Made by a program: the position numbers and the translations under genes
Virus record (IMG/VR): IMGVR_UViG_3300037587_000425
Span: 1 to 43,881 of that record
Direction: 5' to 3' (one strand)
DNA: 43,881 nt
Source of the DNA: a virus
The notes under the pieces: model-generated
The model's database searches: none
The model's input: only the letters and a program-made list of their open reading frames with translations
What the model was told of the DNA's origin: nothing
Shown here: positions 18,062 to 26,852 of the stretch, one piece after another
How the letters are laid out: each line of letters starts with the position of its first letter
Position numbering within the stretch: position 1 is the first letter of the stretch

Positions 18062-18235
18062 GTGAAGACGCCAGCCGATATAATTATCGATTTAATGTAC
18101 GAAACGTTAGAACAAACAGCAGTTCGTCGAGCATTAGCAAAAGCTAATCGTGAAAGCTATGAAGTAATCGAGCAACTATCTGACGAACAACAAGGGTATA
18201 AAGACTCAGGGATGAAAGAATCGGATTTTGATTAG
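18062..18235 (+). CDS. helical hypothetical protein, 57 aa
   Basis: GTG at 18062 with GAGGAG about 9 bases upstream. Product (VKTPADIIIDLMYETLEQTA...) is helical and acidic at the end. No family recognised. Two shortened spacer boxes (ATTGTTAGTTTGCGC) follow it. Confidence 0.5.
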   Translation: MKTPADIIIDLMYETLEQTAVRRALAKANRESYEVIEQLSDEQQGYKDSGMKESDFD

Positions 18236-18278
18236 CGCGCCGATTTTATTGTTAGTTTGCGCTTTAAGGAGTGATGTT

Positions 18279-18362
18279 TTGAAAGTATTAATTGCGTGCG
18301 AGTGCGGCATATTACCTAATAAGGTTGCTTGGTATAAATTTAAGGATACGCTACGAAAGTAG
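18279..18362 (+). pseudogene. truncated start of a DNA methylase-like gene, 27 codons
   Basis: TTG after AAGGAG encodes MKVLIACECGILPNKVAWYK then FKDTLRK. MKVLIACE is the usual beginning of phage C5-cytosine methyltransferases (MRVLxACEFSG), but the frame stops within a terminator. Probably a remnant; it could also be a genuine small peptide. Confidence 0.35.
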
Positions 18363-18411
18363 ATTCTTCGCTGTGGTCTCCGGTGTAGCGAACGGACGTA
18401 TCCGCTTTTTT
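18344..18411 (+). terminator. terminator-like hairpin, rightward
   Basis: GGATACG at 18344-18350 pairs with CGTATCC at 18397-18403 around an internally paired loop, followed by GCTTTTTT. It sits before the last rightward gene, so it may attenuate rather than end transcription. Confidence 0.5.
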
Positions 18412-18425
18412 AATTGGAGAAAAAA

Positions 18426-18623
18426 ATGAATAAATCAAAGGAAAACAAGTTTAACACCTGGCTATGTTTAAATCGGCTTCCGCCTGATGATGCAAGTTTA
18501 TTGCGCCATCAGTTAATGATAGGTGATATACGTATTCTACCAGAAGATATAGGACGAGTTAATATAGAATTACAGTTGGGGGCTTCTTTATCCAGCTTAA
18601 AGGGCAAGGGGTTAATGAGTTGA
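18426..18623 (+). CDS. hypothetical protein, 65 aa; last gene of the rightward arm
   Basis: ATG 18426 with GGAG 9 bases upstream (MNKSKENKFNTWLCLNRLPP). Soluble; no family. It converges with, and overlaps by 12 bases, the Rz1-like gene on the other strand. Confidence 0.6.
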   Translation: MNKSKENKFNTWLCLNRLPPDDASLLRHQLMIGDIRILPEDIGRVNIELQLGASLSSLKGKGLMS

Positions 18624-18836
18624 ACGGATAGCATCTCTTAGGGTTTTATCGTTCTCAACACAAGTAATGTATAGATTAGCGGCTTTTTTATATGTTTCAA
18701 TACTCACATTCTCAAGCTCTTTATCATTGAATTTAGGGCACACAACCTCATCAGGCAAAGGAAGTTTTGCTTTTTGTGGAATGCCACAGCAACTAGCCAA
18801 AAAAAGTACGGTTAGTAATAGCAGACTTAGCTTCAT
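18612..18836 (-). CDS. Rz1-like outer-membrane spanin lipoprotein
   Basis: N-terminus MKLSLLLLTVLFLASCCGIP is a lipoprotein signal with lipobox LASC. The 74-residue protein has a Pro-containing region after the Cys and a short helical end. Its start lies inside the upstream Rz-like gene in another frame (44-base overlap), the usual nested Rz/Rz1 arrangement. With its partner it fuses inner and outer membranes in the last step of lysis. Confidence 0.75.
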   Translation of the reverse strand: MKLSLLLLTVLFLASCCGIPQKAKLPLPDEVVCPKFNDKELENVSIETYKKAANLYITCVENDKTLRDAIRSTH

Positions 18837-19029
18837 CTCTGGCCTCCTTTTCTCGCTTCCTACCCCTGTCTATGGCGCTCTGAGCCTTCTTTTCAGTCTC
18901 GCGCACCTGCTCAACCCCTTTACGCATTGCTTTCTGGTGTACCGCCTGACCCCTGTAAAAAAGGGCTGTCATTATTGCCAAGCCAATTCCAAGTATGGCG
19001 ATAATATATTTATATATTGAAGAAAGCAT
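18793..19029 (-). CDS. Rz-like inner-membrane spanin
   Basis: 78 residues: membrane helix at about 7-26 (KYIIAILGIGLAIMTALFYR) then a charged coiled coil (EQVRETEKKAQSAIDRGRKR). Short for an Rz but of the right design, and its 3' end contains the start of the Rz1-like gene. Confidence 0.75.
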   Translation of the reverse strand: MLSSIYKYIIAILGIGLAIMTALFYRGQAVHQKAMRKGVEQVRETEKKAQSAIDRGRKREKEARDEAKSAITNRTFFG

Positions 19030-19030
19030 A

Positions 19031-19222
19031 TTAGATTCCGTGGTTTGGGTGGTAATTATATCTTAACTCGGCTGACTTTCTAACGCAGATAGCTTCAAAC
19101 ATATCATCAAAATAACCTATAAGTAAGCCTCGAGGCTTTGATGACCTACCTTTAATTTTTAGTATAGCCGCCACCGCGCCAGCTACGCTTCCAACGATAA
19201 CCATAATAGCTGTTTTAACCAA
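19031..19222 (-). CDS. small membrane protein of the lysis block, 63 aa
   Basis: TTG at 19222, 10 bases after GGGGG; a later ATG (19204) is possible. Gly/Ala-rich N-terminal helix (AIMVIVGSVAGAVAAILKIK), then a soluble tail ending NYHPNHGI. Position suggests a holin or lysis helper. Upstream, 19223-19314 holds a CCTAATTAGG palindrome and no gene. Confidence 0.5.
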   Translation of the reverse strand: MVKTAIMVIVGSVAGAVAAILKIKGRSSKPRGLLIGYFDDMFEAICVRKSAELRYNYHPNHGI

Positions 19223-19314
19223 GTAAGTGAAACCCCCTGTCTTTGGATTATAATTAAAAAGTATTTATAGAATATACTGCTTAGCCTAATTAGGTAATAG
19301 CATAATCTTTGAAT

Positions 19315-19482
19315 TTACTTAGCATCACGTATACCAAGAATACCCAAACCAAGCCCAGAAACTGACATACCGCCAGTAATGTCACCAACACCAACCGCAA
19401 TATAAACACCAAGACCAAAGAGAAACCAGCCTGCAATCATTGCTTTTGAGGTTACTTGTTCTTTTGTTGTCATTTTAATCAT
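19315..19482 (-). CDS. holin-like small membrane protein, 55 aa
   Basis: ATG 19482 (MIKMTTKEQVTSKAMIAGWF) after AGAAGAGACG. Two adjacent hydrophobic, glycine-rich segments (GWFLFGLGVYIAVGVGD and GMSVSGLGLGILGI) with a short charged C-terminus. Holins time lysis by making holes in the inner membrane; size and position fit but there is no family proof. Confidence 0.5.
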   Translation of the reverse strand: MIKMTTKEQVTSKAMIAGWFLFGLGVYIAVGVGDITGGMSVSGLGLGILGIRDAK

Positions 19483-19501
19483 ATCGTCTCTTCTCCGTTC
19501 A

Positions 19502-19756
19502 TTAGTGCTGGCTGCCGTTTTTATGCTTATCAAGTTCCTGTTTTATCAGTTTTTTCACAAAGCCAGTGTCGAACTTATGGATAATGACTGTTTTCTGTAA
19601 GTTCGTCGGCTTAATTATAGCGGTTTTTTCGATGGGTTTCTCGGGCTCAGAATAGTAAATCTGCTGACCTGCATTAGTGCCGATTAACGCGGCAAAGAAT
19701 AACCACATCTTCCAAGCGTCAATAAAAGTCTTTATTTGCCCGAGCAGCTTTTTCAT
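19502..19756 (-). CDS. membrane-anchored hypothetical protein, 84 aa
   Basis: Basic N-terminus, one membrane helix at about 16-30 (MWLFFAALIGTNAGQQIYY), then a soluble part with lysines (KTVIIHKFDTGFVKKLIKQE). Overlaps the upstream gene by four bases (ATGA). Probably part of lysis or superinfection control. Confidence 0.55.
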   Translation of the reverse strand: MKKLLGQIKTFIDAWKMWLFFAALIGTNAGQQIYYSEPEKPIEKTAIIKPTNLQKTVIIHKFDTGFVKKLIKQELDKHKNGSQH

Positions 19757-20109
19757 TTAATTTTCCAATTCAAACCTACGCCATATCGAGCTTTATTATC
19801 CTCGACTGATACAGTGCCGTTTATTAGAAAATCCTTATATTTCTTTCCTATGCCAAAAGTAAAGGCTTCCTGATTATCTGAATATCCCACTGCCCCACAT
19901 AACTGTAAGTCAAACGAGCCCCCATCAAAGTGGCATTGAGCCGCTGAAATAGCTGAGGCAATACCTTTTGTGGAATAATTATTTATAGTGGTCACTTCGG
20001 TAACATTAGTAATTTTTGTAGTTGATTTGTGTTTTTTCTCATCTGCCCATGCCATATTGAAGGCAAAGAATAGGATTGCTGATAAAACATAAAAGTGGAT
20101 AAATTTCAT
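19753..20109 (-). CDS. exported protein with YadA-like C-terminal strands, 118 aa
   Basis: MKFIHFYVLSAILFFAFNMA then WADE is a clear Sec signal peptide cut after AWA. The mature part has a Thr/Asn-rich stretch, then NYSTKGIASAISAAQCHFDG and repeated short beta-strands (YSDNQEAFTFGIGKKYKDF, ARYGVGLNWKIK) resembling the last barrel strands of YadA-type anchors. It probably goes to the periplasm or outer membrane, which is unusual in a lysis block; a role in superinfection exclusion is possible. Confidence 0.55.
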   Translation of the reverse strand: MKFIHFYVLSAILFFAFNMAWADEKKHKSTTKITNVTEVTTINNYSTKGIASAISAAQCHFDGGSFDLQLCGAVGYSDNQEAFTFGIGKKYKDFLINGTVSVEDNKARYGVGLNWKIK

Positions 20110-20114
20110 TTTGA

Positions 20115-20456
20115 TTACCTTCTTGACATTTGTTTTTCAACCCAATCCGACATTGGGCTACGGCGTTTTAGCTCTCCAAAAATATAGTTTTGCTTTTTAA
20201 TGCTTTCTTTTTGTTGCTTATTCCGCTCTTCTGCTAAAGCAATTAAAACTTCAACCCCTTTATCAATGGAGGACATTGACTTGCTTATTTCAGCTTGAAT
20301 GGCTTCAAGTTTTTCAATCCTATCGTAAGCGTGGACTAAATCAGACTGCATAAAACCTAATGAATATATCCAGCCACCTACTGACGCTAAAAGTGAGATA
20401 AGCAGTGCAGCCATTACTCTTCTTGTAAAAGCATCATCTTCTCGTGGTGTTTTCAT
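20115..20456 (-). CDS. membrane protein with coiled coil, holin or phage lysis-module protein, 113 aa
   Basis: Cytoplasmic 13-residue N-terminus, membrane helix at about 14-35 (RVMAALLISLLASVGGWIYS), then a long coiled coil (YDRIEKLEAIQAEISKSMSS) and a basic end. The ATG overlaps the endolysin stop. This one-helix-plus-coil design next to an endolysin occurs in many podovirus lysis cassettes. Confidence 0.6.
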   Translation of the reverse strand: MKTPREDDAFTRRVMAALLISLLASVGGWIYSLGFMQSDLVHAYDRIEKLEAIQAEISKSMSSIDKGVEVLIALAEERNKQQKESIKKQNYIFGELKRRSPMSDWVEKQMSRR

Positions 20457-20920
20457 TAAATTAAACCTTTTTTATAAACAGTTTTGCCGTTTTCTTTTAC
20501 GGCGGTTAATTCTTCATATCTTGGTAAAGCCTTTGATAATCCGATATGCACCCAGCGATTAAATTCATGTATTACCTGATCGAACGGTTCGTCATCCATA
20601 TTATCTCTAATAAATTTAGCTAATTCTAGTGGGGTTAAATCAGGACACATTATATCAGCCGCTAATCCCTGCATGTGTGCAGAGGTTTTAGAGCCACCTA
20701 TCATAATATTTAACATCTCACACCTAAAGCCTGAGCTGACGATAATTACCGACCTTTTCCCTGTTTTCATACGGACTCGCATACGCAAAGACTCAAGAAA
20801 CCATGCTACCCGCAATATATTGGATTTTTCCTGCTCGTTAGGCTCATTATCAATCTCATTCCTTGTCGCAGTCTGAGAGCTCGTTAATTCTTCTAATGTA
20901 AAATGAGGGGGAAATTTCAT
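20456..20920 (-). CDS. endolysin, M15-type (VanX/D-Ala-D-Ala-like) peptidase
   Basis: 154 residues from ATG 20920 (MKFPPHFTLEELTSSQTATR); a longer frame to 21040 has no ribosome site. Motifs of Peptidase M15_3: IIVSSGFRCEMLN, SAHMQGLAADIMCP (zinc His and Asp) and FDQVIHEFNRWVHIGLS (catalytic and zinc His). It cuts peptidoglycan peptide bridges. No signal peptide, so it needs a holin. Confidence 0.85.
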   Translation of the reverse strand: MKFPPHFTLEELTSSQTATRNEIDNEPNEQEKSNILRVAWFLESLRMRVRMKTGKRSVIIVSSGFRCEMLNIMIGGSKTSAHMQGLAADIMCPDLTPLELAKFIRDNMDDEPFDQVIHEFNRWVHIGLSKALPRYEELTAVKENGKTVYKKGLI

Positions 20921-20985
20921 AATCCTGCCGCGTCTAAGTCTGTAATAATTTGAGCTAATGAATCGCCGTTCGTTTCTGTTCTCAT
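20917..20985 (-). pseudogene. duplicated C-terminal scrap of the 27428-27928 protein
   Basis: 22 codons from ATG 20985: MRTETNGDSLAQIITDLDAA then GL, coupled (ATGA) to the endolysin start. The 27428 gene ends LAETNGDSLTQFIVDLDAAGY, and the DNA is also alike (CCTGCCGCGTCTAA), so this is a displaced copy of that gene end, perhaps kept because it supplies the endolysin ribosome site. Confidence 0.65.
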
Positions 20986-20990
20986 AATTT

Positions 20991-22265
20991 TTACTCGTAC
21001 AATATGTTAGCTGAACCCAGATCAAAAGCCTCCGTACCACCCGCGGTCGTTAGTCGGACTTGAGTTAAAGTCGCTGTTAGATCTTTCCTTCCAGCCGATA
21101 CTAAAACGCGGCTGCTAAAGGCTAAATTTCCGGTTCCTGTCCAGATAAAATTAGCTGAATCTTCTAAGGTTAATACAACAGAGCCACTAAAAGACTCTGT
21201 TGCCGAAACATCGGAATTAAGTATAAACCCGGAAGTAGAAGTAGCTAGAGAATTTGCACCACCATCCAACCTAATTGCGGTAGAAACGTATCCTGAATCT
21301 TCAATGCCTCCAGAATCACCGAGCTGCACCAGGAGTTCGGATGTGCCGCTTACCGATACAGTATTAAACATTAATGTGATTCTTTTAACCCAGCTAGGGA
21401 TGCCGGTAAAATTTTTAGAAGATCCAGTAGTCGTTGCTATTACGGTTCCTGACACCAAAGCCTTTACAGGAGAAAAACCATCATAAGGGAAAATAGTGAC
21501 TTTATAAGACGAAGTAGACCTTGCGTAAACAAACAAAAGGTCTTTAGCTTCGCAAGTATAATCAGCTGCACCTGTTAGATCGTTGGTTGCTGAATTATAA
21601 GTTAAAGGGACTGCACCATCAACTATGACCCACATATAAGACCCGGCTTGTGGGGCTGTGCCCCAATCAGCGACCGTTGCTGTGCCCGTTAAATGAACGG
21701 TATTACCATCACCATTTGCCCAAATATTACAATCTGAGGCTGATGCAATATTAGCGCCTTCTGCTGTGTTAAGAATACCATCAGCCAAGGTCAAGTCGCC
21801 CGTTGTTATCGTAGTACCTCCGGTTCCTTTTGGCGTTAAGGTTAAGCCAATATTGGTATCCCCACCTGTTGTTGAAACAACAGGCGCATTTCCAGTAGCA
21901 GCGTTAGTGACTGTTATCTCATTAACCGCACTGCTTACACCCGCCGTGACAATAACTTCATTCCCGGCGTTGTCAAAAAGAATTAAACCCTTGGATGCAG
22001 CGACATTATCAAGCGTGAGAACGTCCGAATCATCTGAATTTTGGATTTTAAGCGTTAATAAGCCTTTATATTTAACATCGCCTACAATGCGCCCAAAAGC
22101 ATCCAGCGTATAAGGATTACTCTGAGCAACCGTTAAGGCTTCGTCTGAAAAGATTGATGCCAGTGTTGTTGTCGTGTTCAGGTAAAACGTGATCTTACCT
22201 GCTGCTCTAACCTTGCCTGTTGAGTCATAGAAGACCTGGTATGGATTTATGACATTATACGACAT
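20991..22265 (-). CDS. tail fibre or tailspike protein, 424 aa
   Basis: ATG 22265 after GGAAGAATAAG. N-terminal 80 residues (NPYQVFYDSTGKVRAAGKIT then FYLNTTTTLASIFSDEALTV) are the head/tail-binding domain found on many podovirus fibres. The rest is Thr/Ser/Gly-rich beta structure (LTLTPKGTGGTTITTGDLTL). Distal receptor binding would lie in the C-terminal 200 residues, which I do not recognise. Last structural gene before lysis. Confidence 0.75.
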   Translation of the reverse strand: MSYNVINPYQVFYDSTGKVRAAGKITFYLNTTTTLASIFSDEALTVAQSNPYTLDAFGRIVGDVKYKGLLTLKIQNSDDSDVLTLDNVAASKGLILFDNAGNEVIVTAGVSSAVNEITVTNAATGNAPVVSTTGGDTNIGLTLTPKGTGGTTITTGDLTLADGILNTAEGANIASASDCNIWANGDGNTVHLTGTATVADWGTAPQAGSYMWVIVDGAVPLTYNSATNDLTGAADYTCEAKDLLFVYARSTSSYKVTIFPYDGFSPVKALVSGTVIATTTGSSKNFTGIPSWVKRITLMFNTVSVSGTSELLVQLGDSGGIEDSGYVSTAIRLDGGANSLATSTSGFILNSDVSATESFSGSVVLTLEDSANFIWTGTGNLAFSSRVLVSAGRKDLTATLTQVRLTTAGGTEAFDLGSANILYE

Positions 22266-22266
22266 C

Positions 22267-24939
22267 TTATTCTTCCTCTCCAATAAACCCTAACGATACG
22301 GCTAATTCTGCCATTTCTCGAGTTAATTTTTTATGTTCTGCTAATTTTGCTATTTTATGTATAATGCTTGGCTCTAATAATGAATCAGCTATAATGCGAT
22401 GCCCTTCTTTGCTCAAAAATATATTACCCGCCGTAAGTGCTCGACCTCTCCGCGTTAATGGTGGGGCAACTAACGCCCTAATTACTTGGATTGTGCCTTG
22501 CTTTGCCTCATCCTTAACTAATCTTGTTTCTATTTTTCCTAAAATCTGTACAGCTTTATTAATTTTAACTAAATCATTGAAATACTCTTTACCCATTATC
22601 TCAATAATTCCATCTGATTGCTCATTAATAACCTTATTTAAGCTTGCTGGCTTAATTCCTTTAGTTTTAATATCAATAGCCGACTTTCTTAGCTGAGTAG
22701 AGAATTCATCTTGAAACGACTTCCATGCGGCAGGATAATTCTTAGTCATGCTTTTTACGTGGTTAATTTTAGCAATGGCCGACTGAACACCTCGCTCCGC
22801 TGGAGTGGAAAAACTGCCTGTGTTATTTGTAACAAACTTTACCAAATTATTAGGGTCTAATGATTTTAATTTACCTCTCCCAAATTTATTAGCGGATGCC
22901 ACAATTTTCTTTAACTGATCGTTTTGTTTTGCTACTTTTTTAGCTAAGCTCCCTACTTTTTCTAAAGAAGATAATTCTCCCTTAGTGAAAAATTGCTCTA
23001 AAACATCAGCGTTTTTGCGTAAAAACTTTGTGCTATTCTCACGACTAAACTTATTTCCTTTAAATGCCGCTCTTTTGTAGGAGTCAGCAATTCCTTCTTT
23101 CCATAAAGCAACCAATGTCGGCTGATCGCCAATAACATTAAGTAGTTGCTTCGCTTCTTCATCAGTGCTTTTTAACATCTTATCAACGAAATCTTTACTT
23201 TTAATATTAAAAACATCATCCGTTTTCTTTGTAAGATCGCCAATAACACTACGATTAAAGGTTTTATGAAACTCAGCCGTTGCTATTTCAGCTTTTTCTA
23301 TATCTTTTAACAGACCTTCCTTTCCTGCTTTAACTAAAGCTAATCTCCTGTCAGCTACCATCGAATCTAAGGCTTCTTTCATATCTCTTGTTTGAGGCGT
23401 TCCGAATTGTTTACCCCTATAAGCTGCACGAATCTCTGAGCGTAAATCAGAAATCTCTCTGTTGAAGTCAGATAAATCAGCAGGTTTTGTTTTGCCTTTA
23501 GCGAATATTTTTGATGACCCATGTTTAGTAATTAAAGTAGAAGCGGTATCTGCTCTACGACTTAATTTAGCCGACATCTTTTTAATATTCTTGCCAGCTG
23601 GTATTTTAACATTAAATATTTCTGCCGCTTCATTGAACCCATGTTTTTTCTTTAAATTTGACCAAACGGCACTTTGCGCGGCTTCTGCGGCTTCTGATTT
23701 AGCCAGAATAATTTTACGTGTTGGCTGCCCAATAAGCTCATGGCTGACTTTTCCAATATTGCTTAATTTTCTTTCAAGCTGAGTGACATTCTCTGCAACG
23801 ATACCTTTAGCCTGGGTGACGCGTTTACCGACCTGTCTGGAAGCAATATCAATAATCGCTTGCCCGCCTTTAGCTTGAGAAGGCTGAGTAATAACATCTA
23901 AGGCTTCTGTCAATGCTTTTTGATCAGATAAATCTCTTTCTACAAACTTCTGAGCGTGCTCACCTAATCGCCTAACTTCTGCTTCTTTTGAAGCTACCAT
24001 TACATCATCTGTAAGCCTACCTAACGTGCCTTTAACAGCCCCTTTGCGGCCTAATATCTTGTTGACTTCCTCAAGCACAAGCTCTGCTTCTTTTGAGTTC
24101 ATACCATGCTTTAAGGCTTCATCTTTAGTGAATATTCCACCTTTAAAGAAGTTAGACAATCCTTTTGCTGAAACGACAAGCATGCCCATTGTGCCGGTTG
24201 CGGCGCTAGCCTTAACGCCCAGTATTCCTGCTTTTTTTAAAATATCAGAATTGGATAAATCATGCGCCCCCATAAACTTACCGGTCAATAATCGTAGGTA
24301 TTCGCCTGTTCCTGTACCAACCCCTGATCCAAAAGCTTCCCCCGCTACTATTCCTGCTGGACTTTTTGTTGCTGTCGCGCCTAAAACGCCGCCTCCTATT
24401 GTTCCAGCAATATCGCCAGCAATAGGTAACGCAAACCCTATGCTTTGCAGAAAATCAGGCTCGGCTCGAACCACCTCTTTTGTTTGCGGATCTAAATATA
24501 GAAGATCTTCCCCCCGAGAAAATACAGGAACATCTGCGCCGAAATGTTCAGATAGAGCCCTTTTAATCGCTTTTGCAGGGCTATCAGAAAAACCTATCTC
24601 AATGCTTCCGGCAGGTAAATCTCGTCTTGTTACAATACCTACCTTTTGTGTTCCGGCTTCTTTTTGAAGTTTTGATTCAATAAATGCCATTTCACCACCT
24701 TCCGGCGATTGAATACGTTGTCTAACTTCTTGAATTTCACTTATTTTCTGTTTTAATTCAGGGGCTACGTCACTCCCTCTTGATGAGATAAACGAGATCA
24801 ACTCATCATCAGACTTTTGAGAAACCTGATTAAGGATCTGATTAACGGTATCAGACCTCTCTTTTGGAGAAAGACCCATTAACTCATCGCGGCCTTCTCT
24901 AACGATAGATTCTGCTACTGCTTCATGTAATGCTGTCAT
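22267..24939 (-). CDS. large ejection (internal virion) protein, 890 aa
   Basis: Third and largest of three consecutive genes placed like P22 gp7-gp20-gp16. Mostly helical and basic. Near residues 175-215 a Gly/Ala-rich hydrophobic stretch (PIAGDIAGTIGGGVLGATAT) could insert in the host membrane during DNA injection. No muramidase motif seen. ATG overlaps the upstream stop (ATGA). Confidence 0.7.
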   Translation of the reverse strand: MTALHEAVAESIVREGRDELMGLSPKERSDTVNQILNQVSQKSDDELISFISSRGSDVAPELKQKISEIQEVRQRIQSPEGGEMAFIESKLQKEAGTQKVGIVTRRDLPAGSIEIGFSDSPAKAIKRALSEHFGADVPVFSRGEDLLYLDPQTKEVVRAEPDFLQSIGFALPIAGDIAGTIGGGVLGATATKSPAGIVAGEAFGSGVGTGTGEYLRLLTGKFMGAHDLSNSDILKKAGILGVKASAATGTMGMLVVSAKGLSNFFKGGIFTKDEALKHGMNSKEAELVLEEVNKILGRKGAVKGTLGRLTDDVMVASKEAEVRRLGEHAQKFVERDLSDQKALTEALDVITQPSQAKGGQAIIDIASRQVGKRVTQAKGIVAENVTQLERKLSNIGKVSHELIGQPTRKIILAKSEAAEAAQSAVWSNLKKKHGFNEAAEIFNVKIPAGKNIKKMSAKLSRRADTASTLITKHGSSKIFAKGKTKPADLSDFNREISDLRSEIRAAYRGKQFGTPQTRDMKEALDSMVADRRLALVKAGKEGLLKDIEKAEIATAEFHKTFNRSVIGDLTKKTDDVFNIKSKDFVDKMLKSTDEEAKQLLNVIGDQPTLVALWKEGIADSYKRAAFKGNKFSRENSTKFLRKNADVLEQFFTKGELSSLEKVGSLAKKVAKQNDQLKKIVASANKFGRGKLKSLDPNNLVKFVTNNTGSFSTPAERGVQSAIAKINHVKSMTKNYPAAWKSFQDEFSTQLRKSAIDIKTKGIKPASLNKVINEQSDGIIEIMGKEYFNDLVKINKAVQILGKIETRLVKDEAKQGTIQVIRALVAPPLTRRGRALTAGNIFLSKEGHRIIADSLLEPSIIHKIAKLAEHKKLTREMAELAVSLGFIGEEE

Positions 24940-26147
24940 TCTGGGAAGCCTACATTTTTCATAATTCTTGACGTTGGAGTATCTTTGTCAAGGCTAACTA
25001 CGCCTGATAATTTTCTTAACCCCTCTAATGTTAATCGCTTAAAAGGTTTCTTTTGGCTTTTAGCAATTGTGCTTTGCTGAATATTATAATTGCTTATTAG
25101 CCTACGTTGAACGTCTCTTAAAATCTTTGCTCTTGCTTTTGGATCGGCAGTATCACCTAAAATCTCTTCTGCTACTTTTACGTCCCGATCTGATAGCCTT
25201 CCGGTTGGATCGTTAGCTCTAGCTAGAATGTAGGCAATTTGCAATGCTTGTGATGAAGCTAAACCACCTTGCCCCGCTGCTTTCTGTAAGCGACTTATTG
25301 TATCGCCGCTTAAATCCATTGCTTTTTCATTAATCGAGCCATCTTCATTAAGAAGATTTTCACCGCCAAATAATTGTTGTATCTGACTTACGGCACTATT
25401 TAATCCTTGAACAGCTATGCCCGTTACGCCGCCAATATAATCTGGACTTGAAACAGTTTTAATTAGATTGTCTATTTCAGCAATATTTTGAGCAACAGAA
25501 GTTTCACCTTCAATACCGCCTAATGTGAGCTTTCCGGCTTGAGATCTAGTTAATGCACTTGGGTCATCTGGCATTGTTCCAGTAATAGTTCCTTTTTTGG
25601 TAATGATGTCTTCTAATTGTTTGATCCTGTTTTTAGTTTCAGGCGTTTGTTCTAGCGCTTGCAATCGAGCAACTTCATCTTGCAGTTTGATGTCGCTGGT
25701 TTTTTCCCCATCTTTTGCCTCAAACTGCTTGATTCTATTAAATATTTCCTCAGTGTAATTATTAACTTGAGTATCTGGCTGAGATAGTATTGGGTACTTT
25801 GCTTTCAGGCCTTCCATTTGCTCCTCAGCATATTCTTTAGATGATTCGTAATCAGAATAAGTAGCAATTTCCTTTGATAATTCAGAAAAATCCTCCTTAA
25901 ACCCTGCTTGCTGCGCTAACCTGTTTTGTTGCTCCCTTTCAGTTTTTTTCTGGACTTGCTGTTCAAGCTGAATTCCCATGGCAGGGTTGACTTGCATAAG
26001 CTCTTCCATCGCTTGTGGATCGCCCATGTAAGCACTACCCGCTAATTTATTTTGACGTTCCTTTTGCCATCTAACGTCTCTTCGTTCTAAGCCTTGAGTG
26101 ATAGTGCCAGCCGCTTTAGTTAAAAAGGGTGTGTAACGTGCAGCCAT
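24936..26147 (-). CDS. ejection protein, 403 aa (gp20-like position)
   Basis: Gln/Glu/Lys-rich helical protein (MAARYTPFLTKAAGTITQGL; VQKKTEREQQNRLAQQAGFK) with a smaller globular C-terminal part (RLSDRDVKVAEEILGDTADP). Overlaps both neighbours by one to four bases, showing a tight translational chain. Function inferred from position and composition. Confidence 0.65.
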   Translation of the reverse strand: MAARYTPFLTKAAGTITQGLERRDVRWQKERQNKLAGSAYMGDPQAMEELMQVNPAMGIQLEQQVQKKTEREQQNRLAQQAGFKEDFSELSKEIATYSDYESSKEYAEEQMEGLKAKYPILSQPDTQVNNYTEEIFNRIKQFEAKDGEKTSDIKLQDEVARLQALEQTPETKNRIKQLEDIITKKGTITGTMPDDPSALTRSQAGKLTLGGIEGETSVAQNIAEIDNLIKTVSSPDYIGGVTGIAVQGLNSAVSQIQQLFGGENLLNEDGSINEKAMDLSGDTISRLQKAAGQGGLASSQALQIAYILARANDPTGRLSDRDVKVAEEILGDTADPKARAKILRDVQRRLISNYNIQQSTIAKSQKKPFKRLTLEGLRKLSGVVSLDKDTPTSRIMKNVGFPE

Positions 26148-26851
26148 TAGACATACCCCGCCATCTGTGCTGGTTGGTAAGCATCACCATAAGCTGCTGT
26201 TGAAGGTGGTGGTGGTAGTGGTGGTGGCTGTCTAGACAAATAGCTACCGTACATCGTCGCACCAGCGCCCATAATGTCAGATGCCGCAGCCTGTTGTGTT
26301 TGTGCAGCGGAAATTTGGCCTTCTGAGGCTACTTGTTGAGCCCCTAGATTTTGTTGCCCGATAGTCGCAGCCTGACCTACCCCTAAAGAAGCAAGATTAG
26401 TCGCAACACCCGGAGACCCTAAATTATGTAACATGTTCATGTAATTTTGGTAAAACTGGTTTTGTGTTGCGCCGCCAATATCAGCGGCTGCTTCTATTCT
26501 TCGCCCTGAATACAATGAGCCTGTTTCTGCGGCCGCTCCCTGAGCACCCCTTTGTCTTTCATCTAAAAGTGATTGATAGCCGCCTGTTTCCATATAAGCC
26601 GTATTTGCTTCGCCTGGAGCCAGTCCCATTTCAATCATGTACTGGTCGCGCGCTGTTCGTGCTTCACCGATATAGGGATCTAAAAGTTCTTTAGCCTCGC
26701 CAAACCGCTCAATATTTAAAGCTTCGGCTTCACGCGAAGCCCGTAATGTTGCAGCTGCGCCACTTTTAATCGCTTTGCTCGTCTTATTTGCACTGTATAT
26801 CGTCGCACCAGCGCTCAACGCCATAGATCCTGCTATCCATCCACCAGTCAT
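26147..26851 (-). CDS. DNA transfer/ejection protein, 234 aa (gp7-like position)
   Basis: N-terminus MTGGWIAGSMALSAGATIYS is hydrophobic and is followed by NKTSKAIKSGAAATLRASRE; the middle is Ala/Gly/Gln-rich, the C-terminus has a Pro run. This composition and the order of three genes match the P22-type ejection set. Confidence 0.65.
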   Translation of the reverse strand: MTGGWIAGSMALSAGATIYSANKTSKAIKSGAAATLRASREAEALNIERFGEAKELLDPYIGEARTARDQYMIEMGLAPGEANTAYMETGGYQSLLDERQRGAQGAAAETGSLYSGRRIEAAADIGGATQNQFYQNYMNMLHNLGSPGVATNLASLGVGQAATIGQQNLGAQQVASEGQISAAQTQQAAASDIMGAGATMYGSYLSRQPPPLPPPPSTAAYGDAYQPAQMAGYV

Positions 26852-26852
26852 A

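Noticed and set aside
22364-24667. Long rightward frames opposite the ejection-protein gene
   Set aside because: Antisense shadows of the 890-aa gene, rich in Pro/Ser/Leu, with no ribosome sites.
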